From Zhengitettix transpicula (taxonomy: Eukaryota; Arthropoda; Insecta; Orthoptera; Tetrigidae), in assembly GCA_037074705.1 (NCBI GenBank), contig CM073590.1, positions 136,791,600 to 136,855,599 on the forward strand: a stretch of DNA of 64,000 bases, read 5' to 3'. Numbering within the stretch: the stretch's first letter is position 1; the number at the start of each line of letters is the position of its first letter. The position numbers and the translations under genes were made by a program. Positions 1 through 11,052 of this stretch are shown here, in pieces. Under the pieces are notes generated by a model, which was not told the origin of the DNA, ran no database searches, and saw only the letters and a list, made by a program, of their open reading frames with translations.

Positions 1-2324
1 ATTTGTACTCAGATTTCTATAAGGTCCTAACGGTTTCGATTTGTGATTAAATGTCATCGGGACTGTCACCAATCAGCTTAGCGACTCGGAAACATCATAA
101 AAATCTCCATTTCAATATTTTCTGATCATTCCTATACTCACGCCGAGCTGATGGGAACCAAAATTGGACTTAAGCAGTGTGGTTACTGACCCCAAAACTA
201 TTGATTCGAAACCAATCCGGTTCATTTTCAATGTATTATTATGAAAACGCCTCCTCATCCTCATTCATGACAATCGGTATTGTGTTGAGTGATATTTTTT
301 TTATATTATTCGTTAAGACTCAAAAAAGACAAGTTGCGAGTTTTAAACATCGATTTAGCTAAAGAAGCATTAGAAAATTTAGTGGAAGTAATTGTAGTGA
401 CTACATTTAATTGCCATTAATATTTTTATAAATATTGATAAATATATGTATTGAACGTTCACACAGGAAATAAATAAAGTCATCTGTTTTACAAAATGAT
501 ATAATCCCTAAATCAGTAATATACGGCAGAGGTTAAAACTCATTAATAAGAGTATCATATTGTTTAATTTCCTTATATGCAGAACTTTTACTCAAGAAAA
601 CGGCGCTAAACCACGAAGATATATAATTCTTGTCTTTTTTTTTTTTTTACAGCTTAACGGCGTTAGTGCGATGCAGGCAGACCGTTTCTTTACTTAAACG
701 CTGCGTGTTTGTTTTCTAAATCCGCGGTCCAGGAAACCCAAGTCTTCCGTATACAAGCCAACGTGGCGCCGAGCCAGCAGAAAAGCGTTGCTCCCGTACT
801 CTTCCCAGGGGTTCTCTTCTAAATTATTCTCGATTGAAGTCGTTCTCCTTGTTGCTCCTGGAAATGTTCCCAGACAGATTCCAGCGGTGTGCACTACCGA
901 AATCCTCAGGCAATATCAGGGAACGAGTCTTATCAGAGCAAACGTTCTTTCAGAAACAGCGATTCACTTACGAAGACTTTCCTTCCAGGCTAATATTAAA
1001 ACCGTTCCGAAATGTCTTACGTCATATACTATTACAAATTAAACATTATCATTATCTGCAGGGTCGATGAATTTCCGCAGTATTTATGCAATACTCCACG
1101 ACTTTTCTGAATGAGTTTATTACTTCTACCTAGATCACGTTTCGTTTTCTTTGCTCACAGTATTCACGCAGACAATTAGACAAAATTAATATTCCGTTCC
1201 AAAATGATTTTTACTTTAAGTGGCCAACCTTTTCTTATTTATCATAAACGTGGAAACATTATCCAAAACCATTATTCTTTGTTAATCTGTGCCGTTACTA
1301 CACAATTCCTGGTTGTGAGCTTCGGCCGTTATCGTGATCAATGTTTTCAAAATACCAAAATTTATGAAATGAATTTATTGTGACACGATTAGAAAATATT
1401 ATGTCAATTACTTCCCATGAAGTCTACTGCATTCCGATTAATACATAATACTTTCTTAATTGAATTAGAGATCTGTAGAACTTTATATTACCGTGTAAAG
1501 TAATATATAATATTTAAACACAATTGGAAATACGTAGGATCTCTGAAAAAGTGTTTTGGATGAAGCTAGCGATTTATAGCGGCATATTTACTGCCTGACT
1601 TCCTAAAAGGATTCGTTTGGTTGCTGTAGTATAAATATAAGCCAAAAATATTTTTTCAGAACCTGTAGTGACGAATACTATTTATTAAACTTCCTTATAA
1701 TCTCATAAGCCGATAAAATAAAACAGTTGCAGATCAGCAAGCGTAAGTTGTTATGAAATTAGAAGCAGATTTATACCGATTTCTTCCAATGAAAATATTA
1801 CTAATACGATCAATGACCCTATGTTATTTTTTTATTTCCAAATATAAGACCTAATTGTTTATTTATTGTTTACTTTCCGGCTTTTAGTCCTTGCCATCCC
1901 GCAAATGTACACAGCATATGTGACATATGGAGAAAAACCTTTTTTATTAACAAAAAAATATATATATCGACGTATCATAATTTTTTCAGGAGATTTTTAA
2001 TGTTTAATAATTTATGTATCAATCATGTGAAAATCCTTGCCCCAAATATTTTTAAATGATTCATAAATACATTCTTAAACCTGAAGAGGTTCAAAGAGGA
2101 TAAAACGTCGGTGTATTTAATTTAAATTATTATTCTAATTCAACCATCTAGGAAGAAAAACTTTGGATCCAAATTTTTACATGATTTATACATAAATTAA
2201 TAAAACTGAACAGATCCTAAAAATTAAAAAAATAGTCAGAAATTTTTTTTGAGAAAATTTTTTATCACTCACGGGCGTTTTTTATGTATAAAATGTCTTA
2301 TTTTTTTATTTTTTTAAAAACACA
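1..2324. other. Left-edge A+T-rich DNA, probably part of the spondin gene's next intron
   Basis: No spondin linker or TSP1 exon could be found on the minus strand. A compositionally distinct, GC-richer patch at about 660-960 holds a 66-codon minus frame (894-694) with no family I recognise. A short dispersed motif (CCTGAAGAGG followed by an AACGTCGG block) lies at 2079-2128. The rest shows nothing recognisable. Confidence 0.6.
2079..2128 (+). repeat. Dispersed repeat fragment with CCTGAAGAGG ... ACGTCGG core (copy 1 of 3)
   Basis: The block AAACCTGAAGAGGTTC, then AACGTCGG and a T/A-rich tail, recurs at 40410-40460 (same strand) and, reverse-complemented, at 14171-14220. The three copies share the order of core, spacer and GACGAAACGTCGG-like block, so they are related. 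Similar GAAGAGG...GAAACGTCGG pairs occur near the 3' ends of some non-LTR elements. Assigning a clade here would be guesswork. Confidence 0.5.
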
Positions 2325-2945
2325 GGCCTGTGAGGGCTATTCTCTCGCAGGCAGTACCTGCGAGGGATATTCTTTTGCAGGCAGAACCTTGTAGGAGAGA
2401 TACGAAGGGGCTACCTTTGGGGATGCCTTTTCCTTGATACTAGGTAGAACCTTTTAGGAGAGATACGAAGGGGCTATCTTTTGGTATGCCTTTTCCTCTC
2501 CGTTTTTGAACTAAGGTTCCCACAAGCCGAGGCACCTCGGCCTGTTTTGAGAGGTGTATGTTCCGGGGTCGCAGACCTTCGGCATACGGTAAGAGTTGTT
2601 CGCTATTCCCATTGGAATAGTCGACCAGCTGCCTCCTAAACTGGTCGAGGCACGGAGAAGGGAGTGCTGCGTCCCCACAGCAAACTCCTCTTCCTCTATC
2701 GGAAGGGCGTGGGACAAGTACCCAATGCCCGACCTACCTGATGCAGGTTTTTCTAGGGTTTTCCCTGCATTTCTTTAGGTGAATGCCAGGTAGGATCCTT
2801 AAAATACAGCCCGGGGGCCCTAGTCAACCCTTGGCTACCTTCCTCTACCCTTTCGCATCCCCCCTTTCAAATCCCTTTCCTATGCTATAAGAGGGGAGTT
2901 GCAACTATGTGGATTACCCTATACATAGCCTGTCTACACCCAAAA
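2325..2945 (+). mobile_element. Family A retroposon, copy A1 (near full length)
   Basis: Sense is plus: it begins with the hairpin head and ends in an A-rich run near 2942. The head has two imperfect stem-loops of the form CCTGCGAG ... CTCGCAGG (about 2327-2351 and 2357-2381). The following segment (AGGAGAGATACGAAGGGGCTA...) is tandemly duplicated at about 2390-2445 and 2452-2505, which does not occur in the other copies. Similarity to A2 to A9 continues to the A-rich end. A 7-base direct repeat (AAAAACA, 2316-2322 and 2942-2948) could be a target duplication but is low-complexity. It carries an intact 68-codon antisense frame (2717-2511). Confidence 0.85.
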
Positions 2946-3361
2946 ACAAATTTTAACCATTATTTTCTTAGCTTTGGGTTTGAGTTAGTCATCTGTTTTT
3001 TTTCGGAATGTCGTCCTTAAGGCTCTTGCGTTTCTTGAATCATCCGCCTAAAGCAACAAGGGTTGGAGAAGCGTTGTTTGGTCTTTATTTAGCAATTATT
3101 TTTCTCTGTTATTTGACTACTTATTTAACATATTATTATACTTTTAGCACAGACTTTTTATATCTTAATTATTCACAGATATTTCACAAGCAGTTCTTCC
3201 AAAATTTGTTCTAATCAGAAAACTTGAACACATGAATAAATACATATAATTTTTCAGGGCAAATAAAATAATCGAAGGTTGCTCTAGACCATCGGTACCC
3301 GTATGTTTCATAAAAGATACGGCTTTCTTCGTATACAGAATATTATTTCAATTTGAGCTAC
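2946..3361. other. A+T-rich spacer between retroposon A1 and exon 4
   Basis: Intronic or 3' sequence of the spondin gene. It includes the 18-codon read-through frame after exon 4, ending at the TGA at 3307-3305. No AATAAA polyadenylation signal follows closely on the minus strand, which argues against exon 4 being terminal. Confidence 0.5.
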
Positions 3362-3541
3362 CTTAATTATCTGGAAAGTTGCGAGAGGGGGTAGCCTGGG
3401 CAGCTGAGGGTAGTAGAAGGAGCATGCCGGATGAGATGGATGCCTGCTGGTGATGCGGTACACAGGACCAGGCGGTTCAGTGCGCCAGTTAGGAGCCGTG
3501 AACGTGAACCCATTGTCAGTCCCGGCGTCCAGAGGATCTGC
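3362..3541 (-). CDS. Spondin-domain secreted protein, exon 4 (last exon in window; gene continues left)
   Basis: Fourth coding exon, 60 codons (residues 167-226), phase 0. The acceptor is a pyrimidine-rich TTTTGTGTGTTGCAG. The peptide ADPLDAGTDNGFTFTAPNW matches the family block DxDAGTDSGFTFSSPNF. It is followed by VYRITSRHPSHPACSFYYP (family: VTEITSSSPSHPANSFYYP) and LPPLATFQIIK, which ends the Spondin_N domain. The exon most likely ends at AAG|GTAGCT. If that donor were not used, translation would run 18 more codons to a TGA at 3307-3305 and give a 244-residue protein with no thrombospondin repeat. Family members normally continue into a linker and a TSP1 repeat. No such exon is visible in 1-3361, so I infer it lies beyond the left edge. 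The C-terminal boundary is the least certain part of this model. Confidence 0.9.
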
Positions 3542-4826
3542 CTGCAACACACAAAATGAATGTAAATGTGACGTATAATAGCAAAGGAAGACTTATCCGT
3601 AGAGGGAAAAAAAATTGTGTACATGTAATTTCGATGAACCTGAAGAGAAATGGAAATAGAACAGTGCGTAAACATGAGATTAAGTTTAGGACGTAAATCC
3701 GCGTATGAGTAGTGGTCGGTAGAGTCGTTACGAAAATACGCCGATAATAACTTATAAGTCATTGAGTGTCACTAGGAACAGCCGGATAGGGTGTGGTGAA
3801 TTGCGATATAACAAATTACACTCATTAAGTAAATATTTTCTACATAAGTTACGATACTTATGATCATTGAACAATCACCATTATATTTTCGGCATTTAGT
3901 AAAATATTTACCGTACTTTTGAAACTTTCTGTAACATAGCCAAAAATGTATGAGATTTCTGTCATTAGAAATATCATCTAGTGTCCAGAAAGATTAAAAT
4001 GGAAACATTGTGGAGCTCCAAGTAGGAAAACTCGTAAAATAAACTAACGACTGTCTTCACTCTGCATTCAGAACTCTGGTGTCTGAAGGAAGGAATATTC
4101 TGGAAAGTAATGTGATAGTTTCGTAGCATACCGCTAACTATTCATTCAGACACCAGAACATCGTTCATAGACGCACTCTTTCGAAAACTTCGGCATAGAA
4201 AATTGTGGGTTACCCTTATTTTTGCCACACGGTCTGAACTGAAAAGAATAATTCACCAGCTACCACTTCATAATTCATAAAATAACTTGCTCTTGTAACA
4301 TGAGGCAATCTGTACTTATTATGTTTTGGTTTGCGAGTAATTTTGCGCATTCGTAAAAAGTTTAAACGCCGTTAACGGAGAAAATGAACTCATCTAGGTC
4401 GAAGAAATTTAACGACGATATTCATCCATGTTTTAGGTCACTCTTAATTACTTAAGATATACATAGCAAGAAATGTAGACTAAGATTTAACCATCCTGAT
4501 TACTTTACATTTAAGGCTCATCATTCTATTGTGAATATCAGTTGCGATGTTGCTATGTAATTGTTTTACATTTATTTTCAAAATTACACAGGAATCAAAT
4601 AAGGAATCTGCGCAATTTCAATGGTAAAATAAAATTTCTAGAATGGATGAAACTGAAATAAGTATTTTGTAATCTGGAAATTGTACGATCATTTTGAAAC
4701 TCTAATGTAAAAGTAAAATAACTATTTTATTAAAATATTAAGTTATTATAGAATAAATGTTAGATTTTCTTCTTAAAAATAAAAATTCTTATTTAGGTCT
4801 GTTAATAGTTATGTTTAAAATATCAC
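3542..4826 (-). other. Intron 3 of the spondin gene (1,285 bp)
   Basis: It lies between exon 3 (donor GTGATA) and exon 4 (acceptor TTGCAG) and is A+T-rich. I see no repeat or additional exon in it. The frames that overlap exon 4 on this strand and run into the intron are interrupted and not conserved. Confidence 0.85.
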
Positions 4827-4931
4827 CTCTAATGTTATAGAGTCAATCCAGGTGCCACCAACAAACAAGTCGAAACTGTCTATTCCTATGAACCAATCTG
4901 GCGACGGCATGATGTGCGAGATAGCAGACAC
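4827..4931 (-). CDS. Spondin-domain secreted protein, exon 3
   Basis: Third coding exon, 35 codons (residues 132-166), phase 0 at both ends. The acceptor is TTGATTTATTTCAG. The peptide VSAISHIMPSPDWFIGIDSF carries the strongest spondin signature, (V/I)PSPDWFVGVDSL. In solved mindin and F-spondin domains this strand and loop lie near the metal-binding and integrin-contact face (family knowledge). The block DLFVGGTWIDSITLE follows. Vertebrate members usually have Cys after the DL of this block; here it is Phe, which is either an insect subtype feature or a lineage change. The donor GAG|GTGATA is the weakest of the four, lacking G at intron +5. It is supported because the next in-frame block begins exactly at the exon 4 acceptor. 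Confidence 0.92.
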
Positions 4932-5194
4932 CTGAAATAAATCAACATTGTATGGAAACGAAACCTATATGGTTTTGATAATCAAATATCTTAACAAATA
5001 GGTAATAAGAGAAATTGAGATAAATTAATGTCCAACAGTATGACAGATTCTGGGTAGACGCATTTAATTTGATCACAAAAAACAGAACGAAGATTTGTCA
5101 ATCCGAGAGCTGACACTCGAAAGGAAAATACATGTTCCATTTACTAAAATTTACAGTTCTAAATGCTATATGATGCAACAGGCCAGCTTTTTAC

Positions 5195-5409
5195 CTTTGA
5201 ATGGTTGCTGTCGGCAAAGAAGTGTGCCTCTGTCCTGCCGACGCCCGAGAGAATGGGCGGCGCCTTGAACTGGTCTAGGACGGAATCGCCCGCCTGAGGC
5301 AGGGCGGCGTCCAGGGCGTCTGCCTGGCCAGTCTCAGCGAAGCGTCGCAACCAGGGAGACGCCGGCGCCCCCAGTCGGAAAAGTGACGTGTGCTGGTCGT
5401 GCGATCGGC
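5195..5409 (-). CDS. Spondin-domain secreted protein, exon 2
   Basis: Second coding exon (rest of codon 60, then codons 61-131). The acceptor TTATGTTTCAG lies directly upstream. Taking two bases to finish the Gly split by the first intron gives VVGRSHDQHTSLFRLG, the expected continuation of the spondin domain (family: LLGxxHssxYsxWrxG). The exon continues with ASPWLRRFAETGQADALD and then QFKAPPILSGVGRTEA, matching the family's S.GLRDFAERGE and APxxxSGxGxTxA blocks. It closes with FFADSNHSK at the donor AAG|GTAAAA, in phase 0. GC content is high compared with the flanking intron DNA, as in exon 1. The order of conserved blocks, the phase match and the splice signals together make this a confident exon. 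It lies about 33.8 kb from exon 1 and 263 bp from exon 3. Confidence 0.93.
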
Positions 5410-5721
5410 CTGAAACATAACGTCACCGATTAACAACTTATTTTCCGTTAATCCTAACGCAATCATTTATTTGTCTAAATAAAGTAATTCATATCATAAA
5501 CGCCAAACCTATCATGCAAGTAACACGGTGCGTTATAACCGTGCACCTCCTTCATAATTTCGCTGACGAAAAGTACAAAGTAGACTTAAAAGTAGATGCA
5601 AAGGCCCCACCAACGTAAATTCTCCAGGCATTTAAAATAGTGCTATGCTTAAGTAACAAAGGCGGTGCCCACCTACGGGAAAACCAGGGTTTCGGGATTT
5701 CACGGAAAGCTGGACAAAACA

Positions 5722-6297
5722 TTACCGTTCAGACCATGTGTATATAGGGGATGTATGGCATATGTTACCGAGGTGGGGGAACGTCATATAAAAGCGAGTG
5801 AAAACACTCTGATGGGGGTTTCTTCTTTCGTGACGTTTTGTAATATTAACATTGTTTTGCTGACAATAGTAACGCATCGTAAAGTACCAACAGAGACAGG
5901 AAGTAAATGTAATGTTCAAAGGCTCTTCCGGAGAAACAATTAAAGAACCGAAACAACGGATTACGCGACTGGACGAAGATCGAAGCAGAGGACGCTGCTT
6001 GTTATTTCCTGAAGGCACCAGCGACAGTTGTTGGAAGATGATCATTGACACTTCTACGACAAAAGTATTTCTACATTCATGCATATGATTCTTTAATACA
6101 AAAACTTTAATAGTATTTTCATCGAAAAGAGTTTCAAAGGGTAATTTTTTGTTGTTGTCGCAAAACACACAGTTATATCTTACTAGTGAAATAAGAATGT
6201 ACAAAACTGTAATAATTGAGATTGTGTAATGATTTGCAAATTCAATGTTTATGAAAATTTGCACGTTACCAGGTACCTTGTGAACAACATCAGCCAT
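5722..6297 (-). other. Unassigned 191-codon open frame within intron 1
   Basis: This is the longest uninterrupted ATG-to-stop frame in the window. It starts MADVVHKVPGNVQIFIN and ends near SPIYTWSER, and has one hydrophobic stretch early (SIITVLYILISLV). I do not recognise a domain. The composition is heterogeneous: its downstream half overlaps a GC-richer stretch and the upstream half is A+T-rich, which fits a chance frame over a mosaic of repeats. It lies on the same strand as the spondin gene but inside its intron. Either a small unspliced gene or a chance frame is possible, and I favour chance. Confidence 0.2.
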
Positions 6298-9200
6298 CCC
6301 TACCCATATTTGTTACTGATCTCTACATCAAAACAATAAAAGAATGGCAACCATGTCGAAAAAGCAAGAAATGACTGCGCATCTGCACAAGATTGTTATG
6401 CGTCTAGCGAAATAAAGGAGGTGTCATACACTACGAATTGCTTCCCAAGGCATCAAATTCAACGCGATAATAAACCTCCCCCTCGCTGGTATCCAAGAGC
6501 CTTGTTGAGAGGTGATTCAACTCCAACCCATATTCTTTCGATATTCAGCCCTCAGACTGCCATCTTTTTCGTTCAATTTACAACAATATTCTAACGAAAT
6601 CCTGCGCCAACGAAACTGTTTTACGAACTTGAATTACCTTCTTCATATCCAAAACAGAATCTTATTAGGTATATTATTGTCTAATAGAACTTATAATAAT
6701 AATATAAATTATGTAGTTAACGTCCTTATTACGCATTTTAATTCTCATAAGTTTATCAAAATTATTTATAAAATATTATTTTCTAAAAGTGTCATTTCTG
6801 TACAAGAAAAAGGCCCAACACAAGAATACATTGTACTTTCATACTTTAGTTGTAGTTGGTAAAAAGATATAATGTTTGCAATATCTTTAAATCTAATCCA
6901 CAAAGTTCTGCTTAATATATTTGACAATCATACTTAATGAATTGTAACAACCGTGCTTGAAGTTATATCAACCTAACAAAAAGGTCGGCGACAACAGTGT
7001 TAAAGAACATAAAGACCATTTGAAATTTCATACATATAAAGGCATTCCTATTACCAAACATTGTTTAGAATTTAATAACCCCTCAGTCTTAGACAAAAGG
7101 TAATTATTTCTGAAAAATGACAAATGAAAATCTAATATCAGACTATTAATATTATACAGGACACTGAATGTTCAAATTGTTCTCTATCTTGAAATACAAT
7201 TTCCTTTGCTTAATTAAGTCCCACATTGACGACGAAAAGCAACTGGTATTTATATGTTTAATTCATTTTATTGTTTTTGTCTGTATTTATTGTCGCTTTT
7301 GCTTTAAGTAATTATAATACATACAGTGGTTTGGTAACTGTTACTCATTTTACAGTTTTCTTAAATTACTCAACTAGAATAAACTAAAAAACCATTCCTG
7401 TCGTTCCACCCTTCTCCGAATTATTTTTCTACGTGGTCTACAGCTGTACAAAAACCTCTCCAATTAGTAAATATTCTCTTTTTGTTACAAAACTCTTTAG
7501 CTGAACAGATTAAAATTCATTTAAAATCTAACTTGAAAGACATTATTTTAATAATGGATATTCTAATAATTCAATTCGGTTGAATGAATAACTGCGAATT
7601 TTCTTTCCAATAAAACTTAATTTTTCCCAGTAACAATAGAACAAATCTATTAATTCCATCTCCTCCCAAATCTCACTCTAATGCCGTGCGCCACATAAGA
7701 AAGAATGCATTGAATCTTTTAAATTCATCTCTATAATTGAATTCTGAATCTAATAGTCTTTTATTATGTTCCTTTGTCAGATGATGAACGTTCGTTTTGA
7801 TATTATATCAATACGTCCATTGTATTCCATGAAACGAGAATTAATTTAATTTTGTTTCAAGCTGAATTTTATGCTATACTTTAATTGTGGATCGCTTGCC
7901 CATCTGATAATATTAAATTAAATATTAATGTACAAGATTTGATAGGACTGTTATGTGTGAAATTAACATTTTTATAAAAGGTTCATCAAAGAGAATAATT
8001 GTGATGAGTTCCCTTACAAAGTGGAAGGAAACAGTAGAATCGCAAAGTTGTTAATATATTAACAATGAAGATGAAAAAACGACACACAGAACAGCACATT
8101 GATTTTATTTATTGATATAAATTTGGTTTAGTTTAACTGATTAAATCCATTTCAGTGGTGACGCAATCAGTTATTAGTGTTAGCAATGCATACGTGAATA
8201 TTAATTATTGTAAGCTGATTGAATAACTTTGGTGACACACACATATCTTCAATTAAAACGTCATTTGGGAATATAATGTAATGAAAACCCAGTTTATTAA
8301 CCCAGACATTCAGTTTGTAAATCCTATTCGCGCTAATACAGTTTGAATTGAAACAATACGCAATGTGTTTTCACAACAGTTGAGCAGTACAAAGTTTGTT
8401 TACATTTAACATGCAGTAAAGTATTTATAAGGAACACTCTCCAGGAAATAAAGTTTATTAAATTTAATATTCCGTGCATTATCAGATATTACTGATTGTG
8501 TGAAATTTGTAACTATTCTCCGAATATTATAAGTTTCAAAATGTAGCATGTTACGATTTTAATTTACCTTATATCATTAATACTAACGCGCCCATTTTAC
8601 GAACAAAAAGTCTGGCGTCAGTCTTCATTTATGAATGGAATTTTTGGGTATTATTAATATTATTATTATATTTACACATATTATGGTACAAATAGAAAGT
8701 AAAAGATTTTAATATTTCCTTCACATATTATAGATTTTTAGATTATAGAACTTTATCAATTTTTTTTATTTCATATAATAAATTTTACATGCTAAATAAC
8801 GTTGGCATTCTTACACATACCTTTAAGTAAGCTTTCCGCGTAATTGCTACCTCATTACTGATCCGTAATTTTTGTTGGTCGTGGAACCCTGGTAACATTT
8901 GCTTCTAAATGTAAAGTTTCCTTTTAAGAGTACGCAGATTAAGATTTTCAATTATTTTTCATCGCATTCTGGTGAGAAAAGCAAAGGCATCGGTGCTGCT
9001 TATTAAAATATAAATATTTTGTGCATATTAGTGAATTAGGTTCACAACTAATTACCATGCTCTTGTCCATAACGAATTGGGATTAAAAGCAAACGTATAT
9101 TTAATAAAAAAAATTACGTCACTGAGAAAATATATAACTGAAGAAATTATATTGCTGATATAATAAAATGAAATTTTATATTCACATTGAAGTTCAATAA

Positions 9201-10598
9201 AAGTAAATAAATTGTTTCAGCACCAAAGGCCTCCGCTGTTGTCCGCCAGGGTCCGCCTGTAGTGAAAACCGTGAAATTGCAGGCTTCTTGAAGGCTTGCA
9301 AAACAGTCTGGAGGTGCACGACGTTGTGGTTTCGGAATAATTAGTGGAGGTAATGCGAAAAGCATTTCTCAGAAGCCCACGTAAGTCCATTCGTCAGGCT
9401 TGGAGGCAAATGAATATACTTCGTTTGTATGCTTTCAAGCTTCAAGTTCTGCGCACCAAGCGACAAACCACGCCGACAATTGTTGTATCGCGTCTATATA
9501 AAGTTGAGTTCATTTAGAGAATGTTGTTCTATGGTCAGCAAATTTTCATCTTGCTGGGCACATCAACCTCATCATACGCAAATTTACAACGTAATCGTCT
9601 ATTTTAGTACTGCAAAGCAGCCTACCTCTTGCAATTGTTGCTGTGGGATCGACATTTTACAGATGAATATGGTTTAATATATACAAACTCTCCTGGATAT
9701 TAGTCGCGCCCCTAAAGTAACGCGTATAGTTGCGTTACGTCAAACTATTCCGTTGCTGATCATTTTATAAATCTATATTGAATCTTATTACAGATATTTA
9801 ACATACACATTTTCGACACATATATACATAATTCATACATCCAATCACTGTCTGGTTTAATTAAAACTTGACATTTTCTTCAAAATATTTGTATATCAAA
9901 AAAATTCTAGTTTTATAATATCAAAATATCCTTTATAAATGTAATCATCAAATATTGAGATTCTAATTTTGCAAAACAAACATCAGTTAGATGCGAGATA
10001 GCTAAATAGTTCCAGAGTGCTTGAAATATAATTGTTTAAAATGCAATTAGTTATTTGTATCATTAATTATTTTTCAGTTTTGTTAAAATTCTGATTAAAT
10101 TATTATAAATAATATTTGCATACATAATATTTTATTATGAATAATTAAATTGTTGGTAAAATAAATTTATTTATCAGTTTCAATGTTTTTTGAATTTTTG
10201 ACAAGGCATTATTGGCAAATTATTTTTAGTTTGTATACGTAAACAAAAAAAACCTTCACACTTTTCACAACAATTTTGTGTTTTACACTGTTCTGTAGTT
10301 ATTTGAAACATAGCCCGCAGTATTTTCTAAATATACTTCGTTAATTTCATTATCAGTATCCGATACATCTGACAAAGTTCCTAAAATAACATCAGTTTCT
10401 CATTTATCTGTTGATTCTACAATATCGTCACCAGGTACAACATTTGTGTCATAATTATCTTCTTCTAAAATAAGACGACGAATTTTATCTTTATCGTGAG
10501 ACTTATTCCACAATATTTTACAAGCGGGAAAAACGGAAAGTTGAAACAAAAAACACATATGATAATAAAAATTTCAGTGTCAAAAGAGAAATATTTGA
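6298..10598. other. A+T-rich intronic DNA, no recognised feature
   Basis: No coding motif, RNA gene or repeat family could be assigned. A GC-richer patch at about 9220-9380 begins after TGTTTCAG, which resembles a splice acceptor on the plus strand, but no conserved peptide follows. Confidence 0.5.
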
Positions 10599-10610
10599 TA
10601 TTAAAACTGA

Positions 10611-11040
10611 TTTTTTTAGGGCAACAGGCTACATGAGGGTAATCCACGTTGGGCAACTCCCCTTTAATAGCATAGGAAGGGATGCGGAAGGGTGGAGGAT
10701 GGTAGCCAAGGGTTAACTAGGGCCCCCGGGCTATATTTTAAGGATGCTACCCGGCATTCGCCTAAAGAAATGCATAGAAAACCGTAGAAAAAACCTGCAT
10801 CAGGTAGGTCGGGCATTATCCCACGCCCTTCCGATAGCGGGAGAGGAGTTTGCTGTGGGGACGCAGCGTTCCCTTCTCCGGGCCTCGACCAGTTTAGGAG
10901 GCAGCTGGCCGACTATTCCAATGGGATTAGCGGACAACTCTTACCGTATGCCCAAGGTCTGTGACCGCGGAACATACACCTCTCAGAACAGGCCGAGGTG
11001 CCTCGGCTTGTGGGAATCTTAGTTCGAAAACGGAGACGGT
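10611..11040 (-). mobile_element. Family A retroposon, copy A2, 5'-truncated, with 12-bp target-site duplication
   Basis: Sense is minus: the T run at about 10611-10617 is the complement of the 3' A tail. The element is flanked by a perfect 12-bp direct repeat, TATTAAAACTGA, at 10599-10610 and 11041-11052. The hairpin head seen in A1 and A5 is missing, so the copy is truncated at its 5' end. A 3' tail, 5' truncation and target duplication together indicate target-primed reverse transcription. It keeps the antisense 68-codon frame (here on plus, ending near 11020). Confidence 0.92.
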
Positions 11041-11052
11041 TATTAAAACTGA

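Noticed and set aside
48..70. Shared word CGGGACTGTCACC at about 60 and about 15888
   Set aside because: The match is only about 13-16 bases and does not extend. That is too short to define a repeat family.
5275..5466. Alternative minus frame across exon 2 starting at 5466
   Set aside because: It is out of phase with exon 1 and has no spondin motifs. It reads through the acceptor.
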